A DNA stretch of 64,000 nt from Mesonia hippocampi (GTDB lineage Bacteria; Bacteroidota; Bacteroidia; Flavobacteriales; Flavobacteriaceae), in NCBI RefSeq assembly GCF_014197445.1, contig NZ_JACIFO010000002.1:361372-425371 (forward strand). The letters run 5' to 3'. Positions 8,373-17,046 of this stretch are shown piece by piece (position 1 is the first letter of the stretch; the number at the start of each line of letters is the position of its first letter). The translations under genes and the position numbers were made by a program. Below the pieces are notes generated by a model. The model was given only the letters and a program-made list of their open reading frames with translations. It made no database searches and was not told where the DNA came from.

Positions 8373-10070
8373 ATGCGTTGGACTTTAAAAGAAAAGCCAG
8401 ATGTTAACATTATCCGTAAACTTCAAGAAGAGCTTGGTGTATCTCATATAGTTGCCCATTTATTAGTACAACGAAAAATTTATAATTTCGAAGAAGCCAA
8501 AAATTTTTTTCGCCCTCAACTTGATCAACTTCACGACCCGTTTTTGATGAAAGGGATGGAAATTGCCGTAAATCGTATAGAACAAGCCATACAAAAACAA
8601 GAAAAAATATTGGTTTATGGTGATTATGATGTTGACGGAACTACAAGCGTAGCTTTAATGCATAGTTATTTACAGGAACAAACAACGTTGGTTTCTCGTT
8701 ACATTCCAGACCGTTACAAAGAAGGTTATGGTTTATCTTATCAAGGAATAGACTTTGCTTTCGATAACGAATTTAGTTTAATTATTACTTTAGATTGTGG
8801 TATAAAAGCAGTCGAAAAAGTAGCTTATGCTAAAACTAAAAATATCGATATCATTATTTGCGACCACCACCGTCCAGGAAATATTATTCCAGATGCTTAT
8901 GCCGTATTAGACCCTAAACAAACAGATTGTAATTACCCTTATAAAGAATTGTGCGGTTGTGGGGTAGGTTTTAAACTCATACAAGCTATAGAACAGCATA
9001 AAAACCGGGGCTTTTCTAACCTATATAACTATTTAGATTTAGTAGCGGTAGCTATTGCTGCCGACATTGTTCCTATTACTGGCGAAAATAGAATTTTAGC
9101 TTATTATGGCATAAAAATGCTTAATACAAAACCCAGAGAAGGTTTTCAGGCGTTACTTAAATCGCAAAAGAAAGAAAATTACAATATTACCGATGTTGTT
9201 TTCGGACTCGCTCCTAAAATAAATGCTGCTGGTCGTATAGAACATGCGCTTTATGCGGTAGATTTACTAGAAGAAACCAACGAAGAGCAAGCCTTAAGTA
9301 AAGCCGAAAAAATAGAACACTTTAACGAATATAGAAAAACCCAAGACCGCCGTATTACAGAAGAAGCTTTAAGTCAAATAGAAAAATTTAAAGAACAAAA
9401 AAACTACACAACAGTAGTTTACCAAGAAGATTGGCACAAAGGCGTTATAGGAATTGTAGCCTCTAGGCTAACAGAAACTTATTACCGCCCCACATTAGTA
9501 TTTACTAAAAGCGGAGAAAAATTAGCAGCTTCGGCTCGCTCGGTAAAAGGATTTGATGTGTATAACGCATTAGAAGCTTGCGATGATTATATAGAGCAAT
9601 TTGGAGGACACAAATATGCAGCAGGACTTACCCTTGAAGAAAAAAATTATCTGTTATTTAAAAATAAATTCGAAAAGGTTGTAAAAGCAAATATTTTAGA
9701 AGAACAACGCACACCAGAAATCGCCATAGATATTCTGTTAGATTTTAATGAAATAAACAACAAGTTAATGCGAATCTTAAAGCAATTTGCACCTTTTGGC
9801 CCAGGCAATATGTCGCCTGTTTTTTGTACAAAAAATGTCTATGACACAGGCTTCGCTAAAGCTGTGGGGAAAGATAAAAGTCACCTTAAATGTGAGTTTG
9901 CTCAAGAAGGCTCAGCAGTAAAATTTCATGCCATTGGGTTTGGGATGGCAGATAAACTTGCATTGCTTTCCGATGCTAAGCAAGTAGCCATTGTTTATGC
10001 TTTAGAAGAAAACCATTGGCAAGGCAATACAAGCTTACAGTTAAAGCTAAAAGATATTAGACCAATATAA
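8373..10070 (+). CDS. recJ: Single-stranded-DNA-specific exonuclease RecJ
   Basis: This 565-residue protein is a full-length RecJ, the 5'-3' single-strand exonuclease acting in RecF-type recombination, mismatch repair and base excision repair. DHH-family metal ligands are present: VYGDYDVDGT at residues 81-90, LDCGIK near 140 and CDHH at 163-166. The DHHA1 region contains SARSVKGFDVYNAL and FGGHKYAAGLTL, and the C-terminal OB-type domain completes the protein. The ATG at 8373 gives a normal N-terminus. A candidate iron-box palindrome starts 11 bp after its stop but belongs to the next gene. Confidence 0.97.
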   Translation: MRWTLKEKPDVNIIRKLQEELGVSHIVAHLLVQRKIYNFEEAKNFFRPQLDQLHDPFLMKGMEIAVNRIEQAIQKQEKILVYGDYDVDGTTSVALMHSYLQEQTTLVSRYIPDRYKEGYGLSYQGIDFAFDNEFSLIITLDCGIKAVEKVAYAKTKNIDIIICDHHRPGNIIPDAYAVLDPKQTDCNYPYKELCGCGVGFKLIQAIEQHKNRGFSNLYNYLDLVAVAIAADIVPITGENRILAYYGIKMLNTKPREGFQALLKSQKKENYNITDVVFGLAPKINAAGRIEHALYAVDLLEETNEEQALSKAEKIEHFNEYRKTQDRRITEEALSQIEKFKEQKNYTTVVYQEDWHKGVIGIVASRLTETYYRPTLVFTKSGEKLAASARSVKGFDVYNALEACDDYIEQFGGHKYAAGLTLEEKNYLLFKNKFEKVVKANILEEQRTPEIAIDILLDFNEINNKLMRILKQFAPFGPGNMSPVFCTKNVYDTGFAKAVGKDKSHLKCEFAQEGSAVKFHAIGFGMADKLALLSDAKQVAIVYALEENHWQGNTSLQLKLKDIRPI

Positions 10071-10080
10071 TTTCTATTTT

Positions 10081-10099
10081 ATTTAGAATTGCTCTAAAT
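10081..10099. promoter_or_regulatory. Candidate Fur/PerR-type operator
   Basis: This 19-bp near-palindrome matches ATTTAGAAT-N-ATTCTAAAT at 17 of 19 positions. It lies 36-54 bp upstream of the ATG at 10135. A TATCTTCG element at 10107-10114 fits the Bacteroidota -7 box, so the palindrome would cover the upstream promoter element. Similar sites occur at 32222 and 48672. The consensus itself is from memory of Fur/PerR-family boxes, not a computed motif. Confidence 0.5.
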
Positions 10100-10134
10100 A
10101 AAACACTATCTTCGTGATGCTTAATAATTAGGTT

Positions 10135-10470
10135 ATGGAAGATATAGAAATTGTTCATAAAAATGATATTGGAATCGCTTTTTTTTGGAAAGGTAGCTTT
10201 AATAAATTACAGCTAGTGTTTAAAGATTTAGGATTGTATTTAACCTATCAAGATTTAAAACTCTTTTCAAAAGCGGTTCGAGAAACCGAGAAACAATATG
10301 CATGTAAAGACTGTAACAACCAAGCTTGTAAAGCTTTCTTATTAAGAACACCTTCCGATAAAATAGATATAGCACTTACACAGGCAGAATTTAAACAGGT
10401 AAAAGCCTTAATTAGAGGAGCGTTATTTAAAGTAGAGCTTAAATTGTATTTGGAGAACAGTAAAAACTAA
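10135..10470 (+). CDS. Conserved small Cys-containing protein, possibly iron-regulated
   Basis: This 111-residue cytoplasmic protein has no recognised function. Its centre carries a CKDCNNQACK cluster (three cysteines in CxxCx4C), which could bind a metal, an Fe-S cluster or simply zinc. The N-terminus (about residues 10-40) looks like mixed beta strands and the C-terminus is helical. The gene is monocistronic and overlaps the convergent lpxH by 4 bp. A candidate Fur/PerR-type operator sits in its promoter, which ties it to iron or peroxide response by inference. I think related small proteins occur across Flavobacteriia but cannot verify this here. Confidence 0.75.
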   Translation: MEDIEIVHKNDIGIAFFWKGSFNKLQLVFKDLGLYLTYQDLKLFSKAVRETEKQYACKDCNNQACKAFLLRTPSDKIDIALTQAEFKQVKALIRGALFKVELKLYLENSKN

Positions 10471-11222
10471 TCAAATGTTTTCACTTCAAATTTTTCTCCG
10501 TCAAAAACACCGTAGGTGTAGTAGTTAATCCAATCCCCAAGATTAAAATAACTTGCGTTTTTCCCTACATTAATTTCCATAGGTAAATGCCGGTGGCCAA
10601 ATACAAAATAGTCGTAATGCTTTTGTGTTAATTTGCGTTTGGCATATACGGCAAGCCACTCTTTATCTTCGCCTAAAAATTTAGCATCCTCATCACCCGA
10701 GATAAGTTTGTTTTTTACAGAAAGGTGCTTTGCTAACGGAACACCAATATCTGGGTGTAACCAACGGTAAAGCCATTTGGAAAACGGATGAATAAAAACT
10801 TTTTTCATGCGTTTGTAGCCTTTATCGCCAGGACCAAGACCATCACCATGACCTATTAAAAACACCTTGTTGTTGAAAGTAAATTCTTTTGGCTGATGAT
10901 AAACGGGGATGTTAAGTTCTTTTTCAAAATAATTATTCATCCAAAGGTCGTGGTTGCCAACAAAGAAATAAATAGGAATTCCACTATCGCTAATTTCGGC
11001 AAGTTTTCCGAGTGTTCTTACAAAACCTTTAGGCACAACATGCTTATATTCAAACCAAAAGTCGAATAAATCTCCTAGTAGGAAAATAGCGGCAGCATCT
11101 TCTTTTATGTTGTCTAACCAACGCACAAATTTTTTTTCTCGCGGCTTACTAGCCTCGTCGGTTGGAGCACCAAGATGGTTGTCGCTAGCAAAGTATATTT
11201 TTTTGTTTTTAGGGATTTCCAT
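10467..11222 (-). CDS. lpxH: UDP-2,3-diacylglucosamine diphosphatase (LpxH-like)
   Basis: The 251-residue protein belongs to the calcineurin-type metallophosphoesterases. Metal ligands are seen in SDNHLG (residue 14 region), GDLFDFWFE (GD box), GNHD and GHGDGLGPGD, followed by FGHRHLP. The combination GDLFDFWFE plus GNHDLW is typical of LpxH, which cleaves UDP-diacylglucosamine to lipid X in lipid A synthesis at the inner-membrane face. It is followed in the minus-strand order by nothing close, since the upstream PTPS gene ends 24 bp away and is likely co-transcribed. Confidence 0.9.
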   Translation of the reverse strand: MEIPKNKKIYFASDNHLGAPTDEASKPREKKFVRWLDNIKEDAAAIFLLGDLFDFWFEYKHVVPKGFVRTLGKLAEISDSGIPIYFFVGNHDLWMNNYFEKELNIPVYHQPKEFTFNNKVFLIGHGDGLGPGDKGYKRMKKVFIHPFSKWLYRWLHPDIGVPLAKHLSVKNKLISGDEDAKFLGEDKEWLAVYAKRKLTQKHYDYFVFGHRHLPMEINVGKNASYFNLGDWINYYTYGVFDGEKFEVKTFD

Positions 11223-11245
11223 AAAAATATAAGCTAAATTTACGT

Positions 11246-11704
11246 TTAATCTCTAGGATTGTCTGCTGCATACCATTCAGCATAACTGGTATCCGTTTCT
11301 TGTAGTTTTAAACTGTGTAAACTAATGCTATGAGGAAGGCGAAGGTTTATTTTATTTGCAAAATCAATAAGCATTTGCTCGCTAGTAGGTTGGTAATCTA
11401 CCAAAATTATGTTGTGCCCTTGTTTTTCTAGTTCTAGCGCAAGTTCCTTATGAGGCGTATTTTTGTTAAAAACACTGGCGTGGTCAAACACATCAACAAT
11501 TTCTTCTTTTACAATTTTTTTTAAATCGCCAAAATCAATCACCATTCCTAGTTTCACATGGTTTTCCTCCTTAATAGGGGTGCCAATTACAGTAACGCTA
11601 AGTTTGTAGCTATGGCCGTGTACATTTTTGCATTTACCATCATAGCCATAAAGTGCATGTCCAGTTTCAAAAGTAAACTGTTTGGTGATTCTAATCTTAC
11701 TCAT
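11246..11704 (-). CDS. queD: 6-pyruvoyl-tetrahydropterin synthase / 6-carboxytetrahydropterin synthase family
   Basis: This 152-residue enzyme has the zinc-binding histidines of the family: the first in FETGHAL near residue 16 and two in VHGHSY near residue 29-31. The catalytic Cys lies in KCKNVHGH, and a Glu in LQETDTSYAEW near the C-terminus would bind the pterin. In bacteria most members are QueD, making 6-carboxy-5,6,7,8-tetrahydropterin for queuosine. No other queuosine gene is adjacent, so the symbol rests on family knowledge alone. It shares a strand with lpxH 24 bp downstream. Confidence 0.85.
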   Translation of the reverse strand: MSKIRITKQFTFETGHALYGYDGKCKNVHGHSYKLSVTVIGTPIKEENHVKLGMVIDFGDLKKIVKEEIVDVFDHASVFNKNTPHKELALELEKQGHNIILVDYQPTSEQMLIDFANKINLRLPHSISLHSLKLQETDTSYAEWYAADNPRD

Positions 11705-11811
11705 TTTTTTAATTTACGACAAAGGTAGCTAAAATATGTGGTTAAAATTAATTGTTAAATGTCGGAGCAACTTGAAAATAGATTAAATTTGCTCAGCTTT
11801 TTTTAAAATTA

Positions 11812-12450
11812 GTGAATAAAGAATTATTTGAACAGCTGGATTTCGAGGAAAATAGGCTGTACGAGCAAATCATAACAGATTTGTCGGAGCAACAGTATTG
11901 TGTGGTAGATAATTTTTTTACTTCGGAAGAAGTCTTGCTATTGCGAACAAAACTTTTGCAAAATTATAAAGCGGATGCATTTAAGAAATCGGCAATCGGT
12001 AATCGTACTAACGAGCTGATAAAAAACAATGTGCGTGGCGATTTTATTTTGTGGATAAATGAAGCATCTACAGCGGCAGCCGAAAAATTGTTTTTCCAAA
12101 AAATAAATCATTTGGTAGCATACCTTAACCGTACTTGCTTTATGGGAATATTACATAAAGAATTTCATTATGCAGTATATCCCAAGGGAACTTTTTATCA
12201 GCGGCATTTAGATACTTTTCAAAACGATTCTCGCAGGAAACTATCGGTGGTTTGTTATTTAAATGATAAAGATTGGGCGCCTGAAAACGGAGGGGAGTTG
12301 GTGATTTATAAAGAAGATCAGACGGCAATAAATTTATATCCTTTACCAGGGCGAATAGTTATTTTTGAGAGTCAGTTACTAGAACATGAAGTAAAAGAAG
12401 TAAAAAAAGGAAAACGCCTTAGTATTACCGGTTGGCTAAAAACTAGGTAA
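11812..12450 (+). CDS. 2-oxoglutarate/Fe(II)-dependent oxygenase, prolyl-4-hydroxylase-like
   Basis: The 212-residue protein starts at GTG 11812; no in-frame ATG gives a better N-terminus. The double-stranded beta-helix core shows the iron-binding HxD in YQRHLDTF (about residue 134), the distal His in LLEHEVKEV (about 191) and a basic residue in GKRLSITGWL that would hold 2-oxoglutarate. This layout fits the SM-20/PHD-like or PiuC-like group. The substrate is unknown; bacterial members hydroxylate proline residues in proteins such as EF-Tu or act in other oxidations. It is convergent with the MATE gene, only 3 bp apart. Confidence 0.88.
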   Translation: MNKELFEQLDFEENRLYEQIITDLSEQQYCVVDNFFTSEEVLLLRTKLLQNYKADAFKKSAIGNRTNELIKNNVRGDFILWINEASTAAAEKLFFQKINHLVAYLNRTCFMGILHKEFHYAVYPKGTFYQRHLDTFQNDSRRKLSVVCYLNDKDWAPENGGELVIYKEDQTAINLYPLPGRIVIFESQLLEHEVKEVKKGKRLSITGWLKTR

Positions 12451-12453
12451 AGT

Positions 12454-13773
12454 TTATTTTGCTAAGTAATGTTTTTTAAAGTAAACAACTAGAATACCGC
12501 CTCTTAAAATCATCCAAGCAAAAAAGGCAGCCCAAATGGCATATAATTTCCAACCGAGGTAATCGGTAAGTAGTAGGGTAGGTACAAAGCCTAAAAATGT
12601 AGCAATTAAAAGTACGTTGCGTAAGAGTTTTGCACGCCCAAGTCCTTTAAAAATACCATCGTATATAAAAGCAACAGCATTGATGGGTTGCATAAGGAGT
12701 ACAATCCAAAATACCGACGAAAATATAGTTAACACGGCAGTATCTTTATTAAATATTAAGCCTATTTGGTTGTAAAACAATACACAAACACAAATTAATA
12801 GTATGGCTATAATTACCGCGTATTTAGAAATGTCTTTGCTTAGAGTCCAGAGTTTTTTATATGATTTTTCGCCTAAAAGTTTACCGCCAATGGCGTTGCC
12901 AGCACTAGCATAGCCGTCTATAAAAAAGGAAAAAAACAACCAGATATTCATTAAAATACTTTGTGCAGCAATATAATTAGCGCCATAGTTTGTGGCGTAT
13001 TTATTAGCTAGGTAAATAGCAAAATTTAATGCAGCTGTACGTACAAATAGGTTTGCTGCCATAAGGTAAAGCGGTTTAAGCTTTGGGTTAAAACTTTTTT
13101 TAATTTTTAGGCCAAATGGGGTTTTCTTGATGAGAAAATATACAGCCATGAGCAACATTACAAGCTGAGCAATAAGGCTTGCATAAGCTGCTCCTTTTAG
13201 GTGCATGGCAGGAATTATATCGCCCAAGCCATAGACTAACAAATAATCTAAACCAATATTTATGATGGCTGCTGTGATGCTGCATTTCATAGCCCAATAG
13301 GTGTTTTGTAGCCCCCGAAAAACTCCAAAAATGGCAAAAGTAACTAAGGTTAAGGGTAAACCAATAGCTCTAATTTGATAATAATCTACAGCATAGGTAA
13401 GAATTAAGCCTTTGGCCTCATAGGCTTCAAAAATTTGGGTTGCAAAAGTAGCCGTAATGAAGTAAAGAAATAAACTAATAAATAAATTTAAAAGTATTAC
13501 TTGTGGTACCAGTGTTTTTACTGCAAAAAGTCTATGTGCGCCAAGGTGTTGTGAAACAATAGTAGAAATGGCAGTTTTGGTTTGTGCTAGTATCCAAATT
13601 AATGCCGATAAAAAGGACCCTACAATTCCTGCTGCACCAAGTGCTTCTACAGGGTTTAGGGTTACGTTACCAATTACAGCCATGTCTGTTAACGAGATAA
13701 AAGGCTCTGCAATGCCAGCAAAAATAGCAGGAACGGCAATTTTATTTATTTCGCTAAACGAAACTTTTTTCAC
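12454..13773 (-). CDS. MATE-family multidrug/solute exporter
   Basis: This protein has 439 residues and twelve predicted membrane helices in two similar halves. The N-terminal half begins with the conserved IAVPAIFAGIAEPFISLTD segment, containing the proline and acidic residue typical of DinF-type MATE pumps. Such pumps expel organic cations or metabolites with Na+ or H+. The substrate cannot be told from sequence. The gene ends 2 bp before a thioesterase gene starts on the same strand, suggesting an operon of thioesterase then pump. Confidence 0.92.
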   Translation of the reverse strand: MKKVSFSEINKIAVPAIFAGIAEPFISLTDMAVIGNVTLNPVEALGAAGIVGSFLSALIWILAQTKTAISTIVSQHLGAHRLFAVKTLVPQVILLNLFISLFLYFITATFATQIFEAYEAKGLILTYAVDYYQIRAIGLPLTLVTFAIFGVFRGLQNTYWAMKCSITAAIINIGLDYLLVYGLGDIIPAMHLKGAAYASLIAQLVMLLMAVYFLIKKTPFGLKIKKSFNPKLKPLYLMAANLFVRTAALNFAIYLANKYATNYGANYIAAQSILMNIWLFFSFFIDGYASAGNAIGGKLLGEKSYKKLWTLSKDISKYAVIIAILLICVCVLFYNQIGLIFNKDTAVLTIFSSVFWIVLLMQPINAVAFIYDGIFKGLGRAKLLRNVLLIATFLGFVPTLLLTDYLGWKLYAIWAAFFAWMILRGGILVVYFKKHYLAK

Positions 13774-13775
13774 TT

Positions 13776-14285
13776 TTACTGGAAAATTGCCTTAAGCTCG
13801 GTAGCTTCAGCGGGCTTCATTTTTCCCGCAAGAACAAGGCTTAGTTGTTTTCTGCGTAAAGCAGCTTCGTAACGTTCTTTTTCTAGGTTTGTTTCTGGGA
13901 TTATAGGCGGTACATGTACCGGTCTTCCTGTTTCGTTTACGGCAACAAAGGTATAGATAGCCTCGTTAGCTTTGGTTCTTTTTCCGCTTTCGCGATCTTC
14001 AATCCATACATCGATAACTACCTCCATCGAAGTATTAAAAGCGCGAGAAAGTTTGGCTTCTACCGTAACAACACTGCCTAAAGGAACCATGTGATTGAAG
14101 GCTACGTGATTTACCGATGCGGTTACTACAATACGGCGGCTGTGCCTTCTAGCGGCAATACTACCTGCGCGATCCATACGTGCTAGTAACTCTCCTCCAA
14201 ATAAATTGTTTAAAGGGTTGGTTTCTCCAGGTAAAACTAAATCGGTTAAAATGGTTCTCGATTCTGCGGGTGTTTTTGCTTCCAT
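13776..14285 (-). CDS. Acyl-CoA thioesterase, hotdog fold (YciA/BACH type)
   Basis: The 169-residue protein matches a single hotdog domain with the NPLNNLFGGELLARMD helix, in which the Asn and Asp are the expected catalytic residues. The beta strand VTASVNHVAFNHMV follows. It hydrolyses acyl-CoA to free acid and CoA in the cytoplasm; YciA-like enzymes are broad in chain length. The N-terminal SRTILTDLVLPGETN is typical of this group. It lies between the HU/SPOR protein gene upstream (23 bp) and the MATE gene downstream on the same strand, forming a likely three-gene operon. Confidence 0.92.
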   Translation of the reverse strand: MEAKTPAESRTILTDLVLPGETNPLNNLFGGELLARMDRAGSIAARRHSRRIVVTASVNHVAFNHMVPLGSVVTVEAKLSRAFNTSMEVVIDVWIEDRESGKRTKANEAIYTFVAVNETGRPVHVPPIIPETNLEKERYEAALRRKQLSLVLAGKMKPAEATELKAIFQ

Positions 14286-14307
14286 AAATAAAGAGCTTAA
14301 ATTTTGC

Positions 14308-15249
14308 TTAAAGCTGTTTAATTAAAAGCCAAGCTTCGGGATTTTCTGAACGTTTAATTTGGTTTAGCTTGTTTGTGGCAGACCTACGGTCGTTAAAACT
14401 TTGGTAAACAACAGGGTGTAAGCCGTATTTGTTTTCGCCCAATTTAAAAGCATTATAACCTTTTTGTTTTAACTGATTTATTTTTTTAAGGGCGTTGGCT
14501 TCATCTCTAAAAGCACCTGCTACAATATGGTATCCACCAGTTGGTTTTTTAAGGGTAAATGTAATTTCTGGTAAAGGATTATCAATAACAAAAGTAGCTT
14601 GTTGTATTTTTTGTTCCACAAGCTTTTCTGCTTTTTGCTGTTCAGCAATATTGTGGTTTTTTATACTTTGGCTGTACCAATTGGCGGTTAAAAAGCCAGA
14701 AATTCCTATAGCAACAACACCAACAGCAGCATATTTCCAAATATTGGTTTTTGCTTTAGAAGTGTTATTTTGTGGTAATGAAACAACCTTAGGTGTTTTT
14801 TCTTCTTGCGGAAGAGGTTCTTGTATTGCTTCTTTTTCTATAGTGAAAGAAGACAGTCCAAAAGCTTCTGGTAGGTAATTTTTATGATATGAAGGTTCAA
14901 ACTCAAGGGTTTCATTAGTTAATAGAAAACCACCAATATTATCGAGTACCACTTTTTTATCGGTGGTGAGGGTGTTTTCTAAATCGATAACAAAACCTTT
15001 GATGCGTTGTAAAGCATCGGTGTAACTTAGTTTTTCAGCGTTAGCAATATAATTGGCTAACAAGCCGTCGTTTTGTTGCAATTGCCTATTAAAGGCTATT
15101 GTTTTTGATGGCGGATAGAATGCTTGTGTGGTTTCATGAATTTGAGCCGATTTACGTTGTGTTAAAAAAGCACCAAACTCAGGAACAATAACGCAATCGT
15201 ACCTATATAAAAGTTCTTGGATGTAGTTTTCAATCTTCATATAAAACAA
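14308..15249 (-). CDS. HU-CCDC81 and SPOR domain-containing membrane protein
   Basis: The product has up to 313 residues; the ATG at 15240 (MKIENYIQELL) is the more usual start. Residues 1-60 form the first HU-CCDC81-like domain and about 60-125 a second one (VVLDNIGGFLLTNETLEF). A linker and one membrane helix (about residues 172-192) follow. The last 75 residues are a SPOR domain (YHIVAGAFRDEANALKKINQLK), which binds denuded peptidoglycan at division sites. A cytoplasmic DNA-binding-like head tied through the membrane to septal wall suggests a cell-division or nucleoid link. This architecture is typical of Bacteroidota. Confidence 0.9.
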   Translation of the reverse strand: MFYMKIENYIQELLYRYDCVIVPEFGAFLTQRKSAQIHETTQAFYPPSKTIAFNRQLQQNDGLLANYIANAEKLSYTDALQRIKGFVIDLENTLTTDKKVVLDNIGGFLLTNETLEFEPSYHKNYLPEAFGLSSFTIEKEAIQEPLPQEEKTPKVVSLPQNNTSKAKTNIWKYAAVGVVAIGISGFLTANWYSQSIKNHNIAEQQKAEKLVEQKIQQATFVIDNPLPEITFTLKKPTGGYHIVAGAFRDEANALKKINQLKQKGYNAFKLGENKYGLHPVVYQSFNDRRSATNKLNQIKRSENPEAWLLIKQL

Positions 15250-15338
15250 AAATACTAAGTTTTTATAAGTCGGGAATTCAAATTATCAACTTTTTATTAA
15301 CAAAAAAGTGATATATTTATAAACCTATTGATAGTAAG

Positions 15339-16436
15339 ATGGATAAAAAAGAGTTGTTGTTTGCTTTGGCTTTAAAACGTATTCCTGGTGTGGGCGATAT
15401 TACCGCTAAGAAACTAATTGCGTATTTTGGTTCGGCAGAAGCAGTATTTACTTCAAACGCTTCAAAATGGGAAGGTTTGAACAGTGTAAAAGGCTTTTTG
15501 CAAAAGGAAATCTCAAAAACCTTATACTTAAAAGAAGCGGAAGCAGAATTAGCTTTTATAGCAGAACAGGAACTAAAGGTTTTTTATTATAAAGATGAGG
15601 CTTACCCCGAAAATTTAAAACATTGTATAGATGCTCCGTTTTTATTTTTTGGAAAAGGAAACTTAAATTTCAACAAGCCTAGGATTATAAGTATTGTAGG
15701 TACACGTAAGGCCTCTTGGCGAGCTAAAGAATTTTGTCAAAACCTTGTCGCCGATTTAGTGCCGTATAAACCACTTATCGTATCGGGTTTTGCTTACGGA
15801 GTAGATATTTGTGCGCACCAAGCGGCAATTGAAAACAACTTGCCTACAATTGCTTGCTTAGCTCATGGGTTTAAGCAGCTTTACCCAGCAGCTCATAAAA
15901 AGTACGAAGCCGAGATGCTATACGCAGGCGGTTTTGTTTCAGACTTTTGTAGCGATGCTGTTTTTGATAGAAAAAATTTCCTAAGAAGAAATAGGATTAT
16001 TGCAGGTTTAAGCCAAGCAACTTTGGTTATTGAAAGTGCCAACAAAGGAGGCTCGCTAGTAACCGCAACAATTGCAAACTCATACAACAGGGAAGTATTT
16101 GCCGTTCCGGGACATCCTACAGAAATACTTAGTGAAGGTTGCAATAACCTTATAAAAACCCAACAAGCAAACTTGCTAACCAGCGTAAAGGATTTGGTGT
16201 ATATGTTAAATTGGGATGTAGAAAAAAACATAAACAAGCAACCTGTGTTATTTCCTACCTTATCCGAAAAAGAACAAATTATCGTAGATGCTATACAAAA
16301 ACTAGGCAAAGCCTTGCTTGACGAGCTTGCCCTAGAAACCCAAATCCCAACTTATAACCTGGTAGGAGAATTATTAAACCTGGAGCTAAAAGGAGTAGTA
16401 AAACCTTTACCAGGGAAGAAGTATGAGTTGACCTGA
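15339..16436 (+). CDS. dprA: DNA-processing protein DprA
   Basis: This 365-residue protein is a complete DprA, which loads RecA on incoming single-stranded DNA during natural transformation. An N-terminal HhH/SAM-like region (KRIPGVGDITAKKLI) leads to the Rossmann-like core with ISIVGTR, SGFAYGVD and RRNRIIAGLS. The C-terminal winged helix covers about residues 310-365. The final 43 codons and stop (from about 16306) recur downstream at 20406 with only synonymous changes. The gene's 3' end therefore seems to be a junction formed by insertion of the following island. The stop here is TGA; the downstream copy has TAA. Confidence 0.97.
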   Translation: MDKKELLFALALKRIPGVGDITAKKLIAYFGSAEAVFTSNASKWEGLNSVKGFLQKEISKTLYLKEAEAELAFIAEQELKVFYYKDEAYPENLKHCIDAPFLFFGKGNLNFNKPRIISIVGTRKASWRAKEFCQNLVADLVPYKPLIVSGFAYGVDICAHQAAIENNLPTIACLAHGFKQLYPAAHKKYEAEMLYAGGFVSDFCSDAVFDRKNFLRRNRIIAGLSQATLVIESANKGGSLVTATIANSYNREVFAVPGHPTEILSEGCNNLIKTQQANLLTSVKDLVYMLNWDVEKNINKQPVLFPTLSEKEQIIVDAIQKLGKALLDELALETQIPTYNLVGELLNLELKGVVKPLPGKKYELT

Positions 16437-16446
16437 GTTGGTTTGT
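16306..16446 (+). repeat. Left copy of a 141-bp direct repeat (dprA 3' end; candidate attL)
   Basis: This stretch is identical to 20406-20546 except at 16313, 16322, 16382 and 16435, giving 137 of 141 matches at a constant spacing of 4100 bp. The first three differences fall in third codon positions and are synonymous; the fourth changes the stop codon from TGA here to TAA there. Similarity ends abruptly 10 bp beyond the stop. The repeat bounds an accessory region, as expected when an element inserts at a gene's 3' end and supplies a replacement end. Confidence 0.9.
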
Positions 16447-16942
16447 GTATAAACTTATAATTTGCTGCTATTTAAAAGTTCGTAAAACATGATGGGTATG
16501 TATAATAAAGTTTAATAGCTGTTCATTTTATCTTAACGCAAAACGAACCGAAAACAGACGAAAAAATCACTGTTTTTTTTAGATAAAAACAAGCCTGTAA
16601 TGACAATAAAGCCTACAGGTTATTTATGCCATTATTTTACGAAAAACCAGTCTTTAGTTTTACCCATGTTTTTCCCCTATCAAAGCCATACCTAGTCCAC
16701 ACCTAGTCCACACCTAGTCTAGGGTGAGACCACAAATTGTCCACTAAAAAATGGGCTAATTTTAGTTTAACTGTGGTTTAAATATGGTGTAAAAAAGGCC
16801 TATTTGTAAACTATAAAAAACAACAGAAACATAGCTTCTTAATAGAACTGTTTTAGTTTGTTTTTTTTTTGACGGTTTTTATTAAAAAAACTATCTATAT
16901 ATAGTTTTTTACTTAAACCCTTTTTAGACTCTACACTCCCTC
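16447..16942. other. Gene-free left end of the dprA island
   Basis: About 500 bp hold no credible reading frame on either strand. It is AT-rich with long T runs (16861-16870). It contains a weak hairpin (CCTGTA near 16594 with TACAGG near 16614) that may terminate dprA, and a set of three 11-bp tandem repeats at 16691-16720. No integrase, transposase or tRNA gene is seen. Confidence 0.7.
16691..16720. repeat. Three tandem 11-bp repeats
   Basis: The unit CCTAGTCCACA occurs twice in full and a third time as CCTAGTCT. The repeats are directly abutting and lie 245 bp inside the left island boundary. They could be protein-binding iterons such as recombinase arm sites, or a chance tandem duplication. 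Confidence 0.8.
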
Positions 16943-16973
16943 TTGTTTTAACATAAAAAGTTATATATATTTG
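16943..16973 (+). promoter_or_regulatory. Bacteroidota-type promoter for the kinase gene
   Basis: TTG at 16943-16945 and TATATTTG at 16966-16973 are spaced by 20 bp, matching the primary sigma consensus of Bacteroidota. The expected start site is near 16980, about 65 bp before the GTG at 17044. The block TCTTGTTTTAACATAAAA around the upstream element is repeated at 18502-18519 ahead of the second island unit. Confidence 0.7.
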
Positions 16974-16986
16974 AAGTTGAAAGTTT

Positions 16987-17046
16987 AACGCAAATCGCCA
17001 TATCCGTCAGGGCTTTGTAACACATTTTGAAAAACAGAAAATCGTG
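16987..17046 (+). repeat. Leader repeat, copy A (upstream of the kinase)
   Basis: The block beginning AACGCAAATCGCCATATCC is about 60 bp long and matches 18776-18836 upstream of the RhuM-like gene. The first 26 bp agree at 24 positions; the remainder agrees more loosely (shared GAAAAACA and AAATCGT). It lies directly before the kinase start codon, so it forms the 5' leader of the transcript. Confidence 0.75.
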
